A stretch of 64,000 bases of DNA, taken from the NCBI RefSeq assembly GCF_001612685.1, contig NZ_BDAY01000034.1, positions 1-64,000 of the forward strand, given 5' to 3'. The stretch comes from Nocardia altamirensis NBRC 108246 (GTDB lineage Bacteria > Actinomycetota > Actinomycetes > Mycobacteriales > Mycobacteriaceae). Below, in pieces: positions 34,600 to 43,009 of the stretch (within the stretch, counting starts at the first letter, position 1; the number at the start of each line of letters is the position of its first letter). The position numbers and the translations under genes were made by a program. The notes beneath the pieces were generated by a model, which was not told the origin of the DNA, ran no database searches, and saw only the letters and a program-made list of their open reading frames with translations.

Positions 34600-36450
34600 T
34601 TATGCCGCCGTGGTCGGCCTGGTGTCCGGTCTCGTACCATCCATCGCTCGGTCCAACGTGAGCGCGGCATCGATGAGGGCGAGGTGGGTGAAGGCCTGCG
34701 GAAAGTTGCCTAGTTGTGCCCCGGTGAGAGCGATTTCCTCGGCGTAGAGCCCTACGTGGTTGGCGTAGGTGAGCATTTTCTCGAAGACCAGGCGGGCCTG
34801 GTCTACATCGCCTGCACGGGCAAGGGCGTTGACGTAGTCGAAGGTGCAGAGCGAGAAGGTGCCCTCGGCACCGCGGAGCCCGTCCGGCGCCGCCGCCGGG
34901 TCGTAGCGATAGACCAGGCTGTCGGTGACCAGTTCCTCCGTGATCGCGGTCAGCGTGGACAGCCAGCGTGGGTCACGTGGTGCGACGAACCCGACCTTCA
35001 CCATGCGCAGTAGCGACGAGTCGAGCACCTCCGAGGCGTACTGCTGGACGAAGGCCTGGCGGTGCGGACTCCAGCCCCGGTCCCACAGTTGGGCGTAGAT
35101 CTGATCGCGCTCGGCACGCCACTGCTCGATCGGACCGGGCAGGCTGTGCGTCGTTGCGATGCGGATGGCGCGGTCGAAGGCCACCCAGCTCATCAGTCGG
35201 CCGTAGCTGAAATCGGCTCGCCCGCCGCGGGTTTCCCAGATGCCCTCCTCTGGTTGATCCCAATTGAACGCCAGCCAGTCGAGGAGGGCGGTGACGTCCT
35301 GCCAGCCCTCGTGCCCGATGCGCAGACCACGCTGGTCGGCGCGGTAGATGGCGTCGAGCAGCTCGCCGTAGATGTCGAGTTGGAGTTGGCCGGACGCGTC
35401 GTTGCCGATCCGCACCGGACGGGAACCGCGATAGCCAGGCCAGTGGTCGAGGACTTCCTCGCGCAGTTCCGGTGAGCCGTCCACGCGGTACATGATCCGT
35501 AGCCGTCCATCGGACTCCTGATAGCGGTTACGCAGCCAGCGGGCGAAATCCGCTGCCTCCTCGGTGAATCCGAGGGCGAGCAGCGAGTGCACGGCGAACG
35601 AGGCATCCCTGATCCAGGTGTAGCGGTAGTCCCAGTTCCGCTCGCCGCCGATCTGTTCGGGCAGCCCGGCGGTCGGCGCCGCGACGATGGCACCGGTCGG
35701 CGCGTAGGTGAGGAGCTTGAGGGTTATCGCCGAGCGGTGCACGGCCTCACGCCAGCGACCCCGATAGGTCGACCGCGCGAGCCACGAGTGCCAGTAGCGC
35801 ACCGTGCTGTGGAACAGTTGCGCAATTTCGTCCGGCCGGATCGTCCGTGGCGGTCCCGGTGCGGCCGACTCGAGGACGATCCCCCGGGTCTGGCCCGCCT
35901 CGAGGGTGAACGAACCGTAGACGCGTCCGTCCTCGGTGGTTTGTAGCTGGGCGAGCCTGGGGTCGTCCGGTTCCCGCACCACGTGCACGGTCATCGTGTG
36001 GTCCCCACCGTCGAAGACGACACCGTCTTCGGTCTGTCTGAGGGAATGCGGTTGGCGGCCGTAATCGAAGCCGGGCATCAGATCGAGGTCGAAGGTCAGG
36101 CGTCCGCGCACGCAGCGCACGGTCCGCACCAGTCGATGGTTGTCCGTCGGCCCACGCCCGAGGATGGGCGGCATGAAGTCGCACACCTCGCCAGTGCCGT
36201 CCTCGGTCAGGAACCGGGTGATCAGAATCGCGGTGTCGGGGAAGTACAGCTGTGTACTCCGGTAGGGGCGGACCGCAGGCTGGATTCGGCAATGCCCACC
36301 GTGTTCCTGGTCGAGCAGCGCCCCGAAGACGCTGGGCGAGTCGAAACGGGGGCAGCAGAACCAGTCGATGGTTCCGTCGGTGGCGACCAGTGCGGCCGTC
36401 TGCAGGTCGCCGATCAGTCCGTGGTCGGCGATTGCCGGTGCGTCGGTCAT
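34600..36450 (-). CDS. Glycoside hydrolase family 15 (trehalase/glucoamylase-like)
   Basis: A 616-residue enzyme. The N-terminal beta-sandwich (about 1-230, with DGTIDWFCCPRFDSPSVFG) is followed by the (alpha/alpha)6 barrel, with WDYRYTWIRDASFAVHSL and HWPGYRGSRPVRIGNDASG. Mycobacterial relatives cleave trehalose; the family also acts on alpha-1,4/1,6-glucans and isomaltose, so the substrate is open. The start overlaps the stop of the membrane protein gene upstream (ATGA). Its 3' end is duplicated as a remnant at 30050-30169, so the island inserted beside or in a former copy. Confidence 0.92.
   Translation of the reverse strand: MTDAPAIADHGLIGDLQTAALVATDGTIDWFCCPRFDSPSVFGALLDQEHGGHCRIQPAVRPYRSTQLYFPDTAILITRFLTEDGTGEVCDFMPPILGRGPTDNHRLVRTVRCVRGRLTFDLDLMPGFDYGRQPHSLRQTEDGVVFDGGDHTMTVHVVREPDDPRLAQLQTTEDGRVYGSFTLEAGQTRGIVLESAAPGPPRTIRPDEIAQLFHSTVRYWHSWLARSTYRGRWREAVHRSAITLKLLTYAPTGAIVAAPTAGLPEQIGGERNWDYRYTWIRDASFAVHSLLALGFTEEAADFARWLRNRYQESDGRLRIMYRVDGSPELREEVLDHWPGYRGSRPVRIGNDASGQLQLDIYGELLDAIYRADQRGLRIGHEGWQDVTALLDWLAFNWDQPEEGIWETRGGRADFSYGRLMSWVAFDRAIRIATTHSLPGPIEQWRAERDQIYAQLWDRGWSPHRQAFVQQYASEVLDSSLLRMVKVGFVAPRDPRWLSTLTAITEELVTDSLVYRYDPAAAPDGLRGAEGTFSLCTFDYVNALARAGDVDQARLVFEKMLTYANHVGLYAEEIALTGAQLGNFPQAFTHLALIDAALTLDRAMDGTRPDTRPTTAA
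34640..34683. repeat. 44-bp direct repeat, right copy
   Basis: Identical to 30079-30122, 4.56 kb away in the same orientation. It lies near the 3' end of the GH15 gene, and with the left copy it brackets the accessory island. Confidence 0.9.
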
Positions 36451-37814
36451 GCGGATTCTCCTTGTTGTCTCGAGGTTTCGGAATTCGCCGGCGGCCGGGC
36501 CACCAGCTCCACTGCCAGCAGCAGGATCCCAGCGGCCAGTGCGATGGCGACTACGACAAGACCGGTGGGAAAGTGCCAGAACACCACCATCAGCGCGGCA
36601 ACGGTGACGATCGCCACGCGCAACGGCACCCGGTATCGCGCGGTGCAGGTCTCGATCTGGTTCGGCTCGCCATGGCGCGGTCTGCGCACGGCCGCGAGTG
36701 CGCTCGCGCCGCCGGAGCGCACCGAGCGGGCCGAGTTCGACGGCCCGGCAAGGTAACTCGCCACCGCGATGATCAAGGACAGAGCCAGCACCGCGCGCAG
36801 GCTCCCGCGTAGCGGCGCGTATACCGCATCGATCACCGCCGCCGCGGAGTCCGGTGCGAGGAGCTCCGCGGGTATCGCGTCGAGGTAGACGCGGCGCCCG
36901 ATGATCAGCGCGACCGCCAACGCAACCATCGCCAGCGCGGCACTCGATCCGGCCAGCGCGAGCGTCCTGGTCCGGTGTTTCCGGGGAGTCAGCCACAGCG
37001 CGCAGGCCGCGGCGGCCAGCGCGACCCATGGCAGGACATTCGCCGACCGATCGAGCGTCCGAACGGCCTGCTGCGCCTTGATCAGGTCCGGGGAGCGGAA
37101 GAGGACGAAGTGCGCATCGACATCGGGCAGCCTGTCGCCGAAGGTGATTCCGCGTTCGTCGAGTTGCTGGCGCACGGTCGTCACGATGGCGCTCAGCGAG
37201 ATGCTCACGGTGCCTTGGTCATCGATCGCAACACCGGGCCTGGTCCGGCCGGTGAGCACCGCGACGAGCGCCTCGTGCGCTCGACGGTTCGCGGCGACCC
37301 AGAGCTCTTCGAACTCGTCGCTGGACACCAGCCTCATGGCGGTCTGTCGAATCAGGGTTTCGCTCTGGGCGGCGACCAACGGAGGCAGGCGGCGCAATGC
37401 CTCCGTCACCAGTGGGCGATCGACACCCTGCGGCGGCAGGCTATCGGCCAGTGCCGTAACAGCTTTCGCGGTCGCTCCTTCGATATCGACCCGCGTGACG
37501 ATGGCCGCGGTGATCCGGTCGGCGAGTTCGGCGTGCACCGCCGGATCCGATCCCAACGGCCGCACGGTGGCGACATAGCGGTCCGTGTCGAGGATTTCGC
37601 TTCGACAGAAGCGGGCGACAACCGACCCCGCGACGGCAATCCCCATGATCAGCAACAGGATTCCCACCGCGGTCCAGCGAAGGGTGCGCCGGACCCGGTG
37701 CGTGCGCACCCGGACGGTGGCGCGCAGCCGCTCGAGTTCTCCCCGTTCGTCCGCGGTGAGCGCACCGGAATACTGCGGGTCAGGCTGTTCCGGACTCCGG
37801 TTGTCGACGTTCAT
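36447..37814 (-). CDS. Multi-span membrane protein, function unknown
   Basis: A 455-residue protein: a charged cytoplasmic start (about 1-45), one membrane helix (48-70), a large extracytoplasmic domain (about 70-260, with PLVTEALRRLPPLVAAQ), and about five further helices after residue 265. I know similar actinobacterial proteins only as uncharacterised integral membrane proteins. Its stop overlaps the GH15 start (4 bp), so the two are co-translated; this suggests a link to cell-surface glycan or trehalose metabolism, inferred only. Confidence 0.82.
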   Translation of the reverse strand: MNVDNRSPEQPDPQYSGALTADERGELERLRATVRVRTHRVRRTLRWTAVGILLLIMGIAVAGSVVARFCRSEILDTDRYVATVRPLGSDPAVHAELADRITAAIVTRVDIEGATAKAVTALADSLPPQGVDRPLVTEALRRLPPLVAAQSETLIRQTAMRLVSSDEFEELWVAANRRAHEALVAVLTGRTRPGVAIDDQGTVSISLSAIVTTVRQQLDERGITFGDRLPDVDAHFVLFRSPDLIKAQQAVRTLDRSANVLPWVALAAAACALWLTPRKHRTRTLALAGSSAALAMVALAVALIIGRRVYLDAIPAELLAPDSAAAVIDAVYAPLRGSLRAVLALSLIIAVASYLAGPSNSARSVRSGGASALAAVRRPRHGEPNQIETCTARYRVPLRVAIVTVAALMVVFWHFPTGLVVVAIALAAGILLLAVELVARPPANSETSRQQGESA

Positions 37815-37939
37815 CGTCGTCCTCGATTCCGAAACAGAATGGCCGCCACCGCGACTCCGGCGTAGGGTCGATGCGGATAGTTCGTATGAGCGCTGCTCAG
37901 TTCGATCCGGCAGCCGGTCGGCCGAAAGGGATTGTTTTC

Positions 37940-38509
37940 ATGCCCACCGGACAGAATTCGCGCATTCCGTCGACACTCGACCGTCGCCGTCGTTCCCGGC
38001 GCGAGGTAATGGTTGCCATCGCAGCGGTTTTCATATTGCTGATTGCCTATTTCCTGCTGCCGTTCACCCGAATCGGCGATATCAGGACGGCAATACTGCT
38101 GACAGTCGAAGCGGTCGCGACGTGCGCCATTTTTGTGTGGCAGATTCGCGCCGTACTGCGCGCCGACCGTCCACTGGCACGCGCATTGGCGGCGGCGGTC
38201 GCCATTTTCGGCTGCTACATAATCGGCTATGCCACGGTGTATTTCACGCTTTCCGCGGGCGATCCGGTCGGCTTCAGCGCACCGCTGACGAAGATCGACG
38301 CGCTGTACTTCTGTGTCACGGTGTTCGCGACGGTCGGCTTCGGGGACATCGTGGCCACCTCGCAGGCGGCCAGGGTGGTCGTGCTCGTCCAGATGATCGG
38401 CAATCTGATCCTGATCGGGCTGGCGCTGCGGCTGCTGACCGCCTCGGCCGACGTGCGCCGTGCCGAGCTGCGGGCCGACGAGCCAACTCGGCTCGCCGAC
38501 CAGGAATGA
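37940..38509 (+). CDS. Potassium channel family protein
   Basis: A 189-residue channel subunit with four membrane helices: two after the basic N-terminus, then a third, the pore loop with selectivity filter TVGFGD (in FCVTVFATVGFGDIV) and a last pore-lining helix. The fold suggests a four-helix subunit related to the two-pore-helix KcsA core, with no C-terminal RCK domain. The ATG at 37940 has AAAGGGA 8 nt upstream; earlier in-frame ATGs at 37871 and 37886 lack such a site. It diverges from the membrane protein gene by 125 bp. Confidence 0.88.
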   Translation: MPTGQNSRIPSTLDRRRRSRREVMVAIAAVFILLIAYFLLPFTRIGDIRTAILLTVEAVATCAIFVWQIRAVLRADRPLARALAAAVAIFGCYIIGYATVYFTLSAGDPVGFSAPLTKIDALYFCVTVFATVGFGDIVATSQAARVVVLVQMIGNLILIGLALRLLTASADVRRAELRADEPTRLADQE

Positions 38510-38529
38510 GCCAAAGTAACTCCACGACA

Positions 38530-40170
38530 TCATTTTTCGCCTCCTGACTGGGTGCACTCGGGGGGTGCGTCGGAACCGACGGCGCGTTTCGGGATCAGAC
38601 CGGTGCCGAACAGCGCCCCAACGGCAAGCAGTGCCGCGAGGGCGAGGGCCGCCCGCAGCGCAATGAGCCGAGCGTCGGTGTTGACCGAGACAATCGCGTC
38701 CGCGGTGGCCTGCGGTACGCCTGCCGCGGCGAGCGCCTCCTGCAGTTGCGTGGTGGAGACGAACGAGGCTCCGTCCGCCAACTGTGTCGTAATCTGTTGC
38801 TGCACAGGGGCCGGCACCGCGGGGTTGTCGTCGATCCCGATGCGCGCGGCACCGATCAGCGCGGCGATCAACACCGACCCGATCAACGCGGTGCCGAACG
38901 AGGCGCCGAGATTGGTCGCCGTGTTCTGCAGCCCGCCGACCTCGGCACTGCGCACGTCCGGGACTGCGGCGACGGTGACCGCGCCGAGTTGCGAGGACAG
39001 CGCGCCGAGTCCAAGACCCAAGAACACCATCGGGATCAACACCACTTCGGCGCCTGCGCCCGGGTCGAGACCCGCGACGAGGATGGTGATTCCGACAACC
39101 ATCGATATCAGCCCGAGCCGAACGACCCGGCGCGGATCAGCGCGCGGCCGGATCTTGGGGATTCCGATCGCGGCCAGCACCAGCGCGGCCGACAACGGCA
39201 GCACCCGCAGTCCGGTTTCGACCGCGGTGAGCTCCAGCGCCACCGAGAGATACAGCGGTACCGCGAAGAAGACACCCGCCTGGACGAGGAACTGCGCGAA
39301 GAACATCGCCAGCCCGCCGACGAGTTGCCGGTTCCGCAGCAACGCGATGTCGATCAATGGCTCCCGGCCGGTGCGAGCCAGCCGGGCCTCCCACCGCAGC
39401 AACCCGTAGAGCACCACCAGTCCCGAGAGCAGCAACCAGATCACCGGGGACAGGCCGAGCAATTGCGGCCCGTCCGGTCGGGGGCGGACCCAACCCCAAT
39501 CGCTGGAACGCAACACGCCGTACACGACAACGCCGAGGCCGAGCACCGACAACGCCGAGCCGACCAGGTCGAGCCGGACCGCTACCGGCGCAACGTCGGC
39601 GACCCGACGCAGCACCAGCAGGATGACCAGCACGAGAACGACCTCGCCGAGAAAGACATAGCGCCATGACGCGAAAGTGGTGACCGCGCCGCCGATCATC
39701 GGTCCGACCGCCACAGCGCTCGCACCGGCCGCGGCGACGAGTCCGTACGCCGCCGCCCGACGTGCCGGCGGGACATTCGCCGCGACCAGCGCCACGATCG
39801 CAGGCATGATCAGCACTGCGCCGAGGCCCTCCAGCAGTGACCAACCGAGCAGCAGCACAACGAGATTCGGCGCGAAGGCGGTGGTCAGCGAACCAGCGCC
39901 GTAGACGACGAGACCGACCGCGAACGCGCGTTTGCGGCCGAGCATGCTGCCGACCTTGCCGCCGGTGATCATCAATGTCGCCATGACCAGCGTGTACAGC
40001 GTGATGGCCGTCTGAATGCCGGTCACCGGGGTATCGAGATCGGCGGCCACGCTCGCCATCGACACATTCATCACCGAGCTGTCCAACGTCATGAGGAATT
40101 GGCCTGCGGCGAGGACCGTGAGCACCAGGGTGGAACCGCGCTCGGTCGGGAGCCTTTCCGCGTGGTTCAT
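38530..40170 (-). CDS. MFS drug exporter, DHA2 (EmrB/QacA) family
   Basis: A 546-residue transporter with 14 predicted helices. Motif A is in the first loop region (GGKVGSMLGRKRAFAVG), and motif C-like GPMIGGAVTTFASWRYVFLGE marks the antiporter group. It would expel drugs, dyes or antiseptics using the proton gradient. It is encoded 14 bp downstream of the SHOCT gene on the same strand, so the two form an operon. Confidence 0.92.
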   Translation of the reverse strand: MNHAERLPTERGSTLVLTVLAAGQFLMTLDSSVMNVSMASVAADLDTPVTGIQTAITLYTLVMATLMITGGKVGSMLGRKRAFAVGLVVYGAGSLTTAFAPNLVVLLLGWSLLEGLGAVLIMPAIVALVAANVPPARRAAAYGLVAAAGASAVAVGPMIGGAVTTFASWRYVFLGEVVLVLVILLVLRRVADVAPVAVRLDLVGSALSVLGLGVVVYGVLRSSDWGWVRPRPDGPQLLGLSPVIWLLLSGLVVLYGLLRWEARLARTGREPLIDIALLRNRQLVGGLAMFFAQFLVQAGVFFAVPLYLSVALELTAVETGLRVLPLSAALVLAAIGIPKIRPRADPRRVVRLGLISMVVGITILVAGLDPGAGAEVVLIPMVFLGLGLGALSSQLGAVTVAAVPDVRSAEVGGLQNTATNLGASFGTALIGSVLIAALIGAARIGIDDNPAVPAPVQQQITTQLADGASFVSTTQLQEALAAAGVPQATADAIVSVNTDARLIALRAALALAALLAVGALFGTGLIPKRAVGSDAPPECTQSGGEK

Positions 40171-40183
40171 CAGGCGGCCGCGG

Positions 40184-40558
40184 CTACGGCAGGATCGCTT
40201 CCTTGATGCGTTTGAATTCCTCGTCGGTGATCGCACCGTTGTCGAGCAGTCTTTTCGCGGTGGCGATCTGTGACGACGAGTCGATTCCTGCGACTGTTCT
40301 GATGTATTCGTTCTCGGCCTCGTAGTAGCGCAGGTTCTCGACGCCGCGCCGTTCCGCCATGGAATTCCCGCGCACGATCAGATAGATCAACGCGGTCACA
40401 AAGGGAAAAACGAGCAGGCAGATGATCCACAGTGCCTTTACCCATCCGGAGGTAGCGCGGTCACGGAACAGGTCGGACATGATGGCGAAGAGGATCATCA
40501 AGTAAGCCACGAACAAGAACGTCAAGATGGTGAACCACAGGAAATCCCAAAAAGACAT
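40184..40558 (-). CDS. SHOCT-domain small membrane protein
   Basis: A 124-residue protein: two membrane helices (about 8-32 and 42-62, PLDc_N-like), a charged linker, and the C-terminal SHOCT domain (IATAKRLLDNGAITDEEFKRIKEAIL). SHOCT is a short oligomerisation module fused to many unrelated domains. It precedes the MFS exporter, so it may modulate it. No further activity is visible. Confidence 0.9.
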   Translation of the reverse strand: MSFWDFLWFTILTFLFVAYLMILFAIMSDLFRDRATSGWVKALWIICLLVFPFVTALIYLIVRGNSMAERRGVENLRYYEAENEYIRTVAGIDSSSQIATAKRLLDNGAITDEEFKRIKEAILP

Positions 40559-40608
40559 ATCGGTTACCCTTCTTCGGGCGCCGGACCGGCGTGCTGCAGA
40601 CGATTCGG

Positions 40609-42366
40609 CTACGGGGTGACGATCGGAAAATCAGGGTCGGCCGCATCGGTCAGCGCAAGCAGCCGGGACCACACCGCGGTGTCACCCGAGGTCTGCACGT
40701 GGTCGAGCGAACCGGTGTCGAGCAGGACGAGCAAGCCTGGTTTGGTCAACGTCACCTCCAGATCAGCCGGCCTCGGCCTGATGGCCGGATGGTGGATGAG
40801 CGCGCCGTTGCTGAGCTCCATGTGGTAGATCTCGGCGGAATCGGTGAACACCCATCGGATGCTCAGCTCATGGGACCAGGCCCGCGGGCCATCGATGGTC
40901 GACGCGATGGTGTCGAACAGCTGCGTGATACCCAGTGCCGGTGCCACACCGGGGCGCCGGGCCGGACTGCCACGGCCAGAACGTAATTCGGCCGCGCCGC
41001 TGAGATAGCAATTGCGCCACGACGCGCATTCGGCGCCGTTGCCGAGCCGCTCGAATACCGCGGCCAAGGTGGCACGGGCCGCCGCGTTCTCCGGATCGGC
41101 GAACACCGCATGGCTACCCAGTTCCGCGGCGAACCGCAGGTCGCCGGCCGCCGCGAATTCACGCGCCTTGGCGACCATGACCTCGACGCCGCCGAGCAGT
41201 GCAACATAGCGCGCCGCCTGCGCCCGTGGCGGATGCAGCCAGAGATGCGCGGGATTGCCGTCGTACCAACCCAGATAGTGCTGAGAGATCGCTTTGACAT
41301 TGTGGTTGAGCGAGCCGGACCGCCCAGCAGTATGCGGCTGCGCCGTCAGCCGCGGCGACAGGCGCAGCTCCTCCGCAATCTCGATTCCGGTGTAGCCCTG
41401 GTTGAGTCGGCGCACAGTCTGGTCGTGCAGATAGGCATACATGTCCCGGTGGTCGCGCAGAAACGCGAGCGCTTCGGCCCGGCCACTGCTCGGCCAGTGG
41501 TGTGCGGCGAAGACGACATCGATATCGTCGGCGAACAGTTCGATCGCCTCGGCGATACCGCGCGACCGCATGCGCGCGTCACGCGCAGGCCCGCCCCGCA
41601 ACGGCACCAGATCGGACATGCTCTGCCCGACCTGGTCGGCCATGAATAGTGCTCGGGCACAAGGAAAGAAGACATTCATCTCGGCGGGCCATTCGGTGCC
41701 TGGCACCAGCTGGAAGATCATCCGGATGCCGTCGATCTCTTCGTCCATGCCGGTGTCGGTGATCTCCAGCGTCGGTGCGAGCAGGTGCGCAGCCGCGACG
41801 ACAGGGTCGGCAGCCTCTTCGATGTCGACCTTGCCGCGCGGCCCGTGCGCCAGCGCGGCGCCCGAGCAATAGGCGCCGCGCCGCTGCACAGCGGGCGCCG
41901 TTGATACGTTGCGTGCCAACGTGTTCAGGAACCGGGTCGGCGCGATGATCGGCACGGTGCTGTCGGCGTCGACGACACCGAGCACGCCGCCGCCGTGGCT
42001 GCCATGTGAATGCGTATGGACCACGGCGACGACTGCCCGCTCACCGCGATGCCTGCGGTACAACCGCAGGGCGGCGGCAGCTGTTTCGGTGCTTGTCAAC
42101 GGGTCGATCACGATCACACCCCGATCGGATTCGACGAACGTCATGTTCGACACGTCGAATCCGCGCACCTGATAGATGCCCTCGCACACCTGGTAGAGGC
42201 CGTGCCGGACGGCGCGACGGCTCAGCCGCCACAACCCGGGATGGACGGTGGCCGGACGGGCACCTGCCAGAAAGCCGAAGGATTCCATCTCCCAGACCAC
42301 GGCATCGTCCGCATTCGTGATCACACAGGGTGCGAGCGTGCCGAGCAGATCATGGTAGGCAAGCAT
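40609..42366 (-). CDS. Alkyl sulfatase-like metallo-hydrolase with altered metal motif
   Basis: A 585-residue protein of the SdsA1/alkyl-sulfatase type: metallo-beta-lactamase domain, an alkyl-sulfatase dimerisation region (LTAQPHTAG, YVALLGGVEVM), then a C-terminal SCP2-like domain (about 460-585). The metal signature, expected HxHxDH, is HTHSHGSH here: Ser123 replaces the Asp between His121 and His124. Later elements GTEWPAEMN and FAAHHWP are kept. It may have lost or changed the zinc site and the sulfatase reaction. It starts 211 bp from the divergent DUF7144 gene. Confidence 0.88.
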   Translation of the reverse strand: MLAYHDLLGTLAPCVITNADDAVVWEMESFGFLAGARPATVHPGLWRLSRRAVRHGLYQVCEGIYQVRGFDVSNMTFVESDRGVIVIDPLTSTETAAAALRLYRRHRGERAVVAVVHTHSHGSHGGGVLGVVDADSTVPIIAPTRFLNTLARNVSTAPAVQRRGAYCSGAALAHGPRGKVDIEEAADPVVAAAHLLAPTLEITDTGMDEEIDGIRMIFQLVPGTEWPAEMNVFFPCARALFMADQVGQSMSDLVPLRGGPARDARMRSRGIAEAIELFADDIDVVFAAHHWPSSGRAEALAFLRDHRDMYAYLHDQTVRRLNQGYTGIEIAEELRLSPRLTAQPHTAGRSGSLNHNVKAISQHYLGWYDGNPAHLWLHPPRAQAARYVALLGGVEVMVAKAREFAAAGDLRFAAELGSHAVFADPENAAARATLAAVFERLGNGAECASWRNCYLSGAAELRSGRGSPARRPGVAPALGITQLFDTIASTIDGPRAWSHELSIRWVFTDSAEIYHMELSNGALIHHPAIRPRPADLEVTLTKPGLLVLLDTGSLDHVQTSGDTAVWSRLLALTDAADPDFPIVTP

Positions 42367-42576
42367 GTGCTGCTCCACTCCTGTCGATTCGGACGGTGCG
42401 CTATCGACAGTGCCGCCGCGGCCGCCCGATTTCCTCACCCGCCGCGGATGAATTCGGTCCGACCGCGGCGCAGACGCGGGCGGCCGGACAGAGTCACCCG
42501 CGACGGGCGAAGTGCGGCCGACACGCAGGGAGCAGATTCGGGGTCGTCCACCAACCCACTCAGGAAGGGACGATCC

Positions 42577-42987
42577 ATGACACACGAGTCGGATATCGAG
42601 CACCCGCAGCACCAAGCGGCCGCAACAGGCGTATCCCTCGCGGCGGCGGTGTTACTGCTCACCGTGGGCGTAATCTCCATTCTGCAGGGCATTTCGGCGA
42701 TCGCCGCCGATCAGCTCTATGTGGTCGGCTTCGAGTACATCTACCGATTCGACACCACATCGTGGGGATGGACGCACACCGTGCTCGGAGTCCTGCTTTC
42801 GATCTGCGCGATCGGCTTGATGTACGGCGCGACCTGGGCCCGAGTCTCGGCCATCATCGTCGCCGCGCTGTCGATCATCGGGAACTTCCTGTCGCTGCCC
42901 TACTATCCGGCGTGGTCGATTCTGATCATCGTGCTCGACGTCGTCGTCATCTGGGCCGTCGCTACCTGGCGGCCGGGCCGGGCGTGA
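42577..42987 (+). CDS. DUF7144 family membrane protein
   Basis: A 136-residue protein with four membrane helices (about 20-42, 62-82, 88-108, 112-130) and the family-like pattern ILQGISAIAAD, followed by GWTHTVLGVLL and ATWARVSAIIVAALS. Such proteins are common in actinobacteria and often sit beside stress genes; their role is unknown. The ATG has an AGGAAGGGA site. It converges on the LAL regulator gene. Confidence 0.88.
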   Translation: MTHESDIEHPQHQAAATGVSLAAAVLLLTVGVISILQGISAIAADQLYVVGFEYIYRFDTTSWGWTHTVLGVLLSICAIGLMYGATWARVSAIIVAALSIIGNFLSLPYYPAWSILIIVLDVVVIWAVATWRPGRA

Positions 42988-43003
42988 CCGAGTCGGCCCG
43001 GCC
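42971..43003. terminator. Hairpin at a convergent junction
   Basis: GGCCGGGCCG pairs perfectly with CGGCCCGGCC across a 13-nt loop, between the DUF7144 gene and the LAL regulator. It could stop both; it partly overlaps the end of the DUF7144 gene. Confidence 0.45.
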
Positions 43004-43009
43004 GCCTGG

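Noticed and set aside
35747..36292. A 181-codon frame inside the GH15 gene
   Set aside because: Overlaps a well-supported gene in another frame and has no motif.
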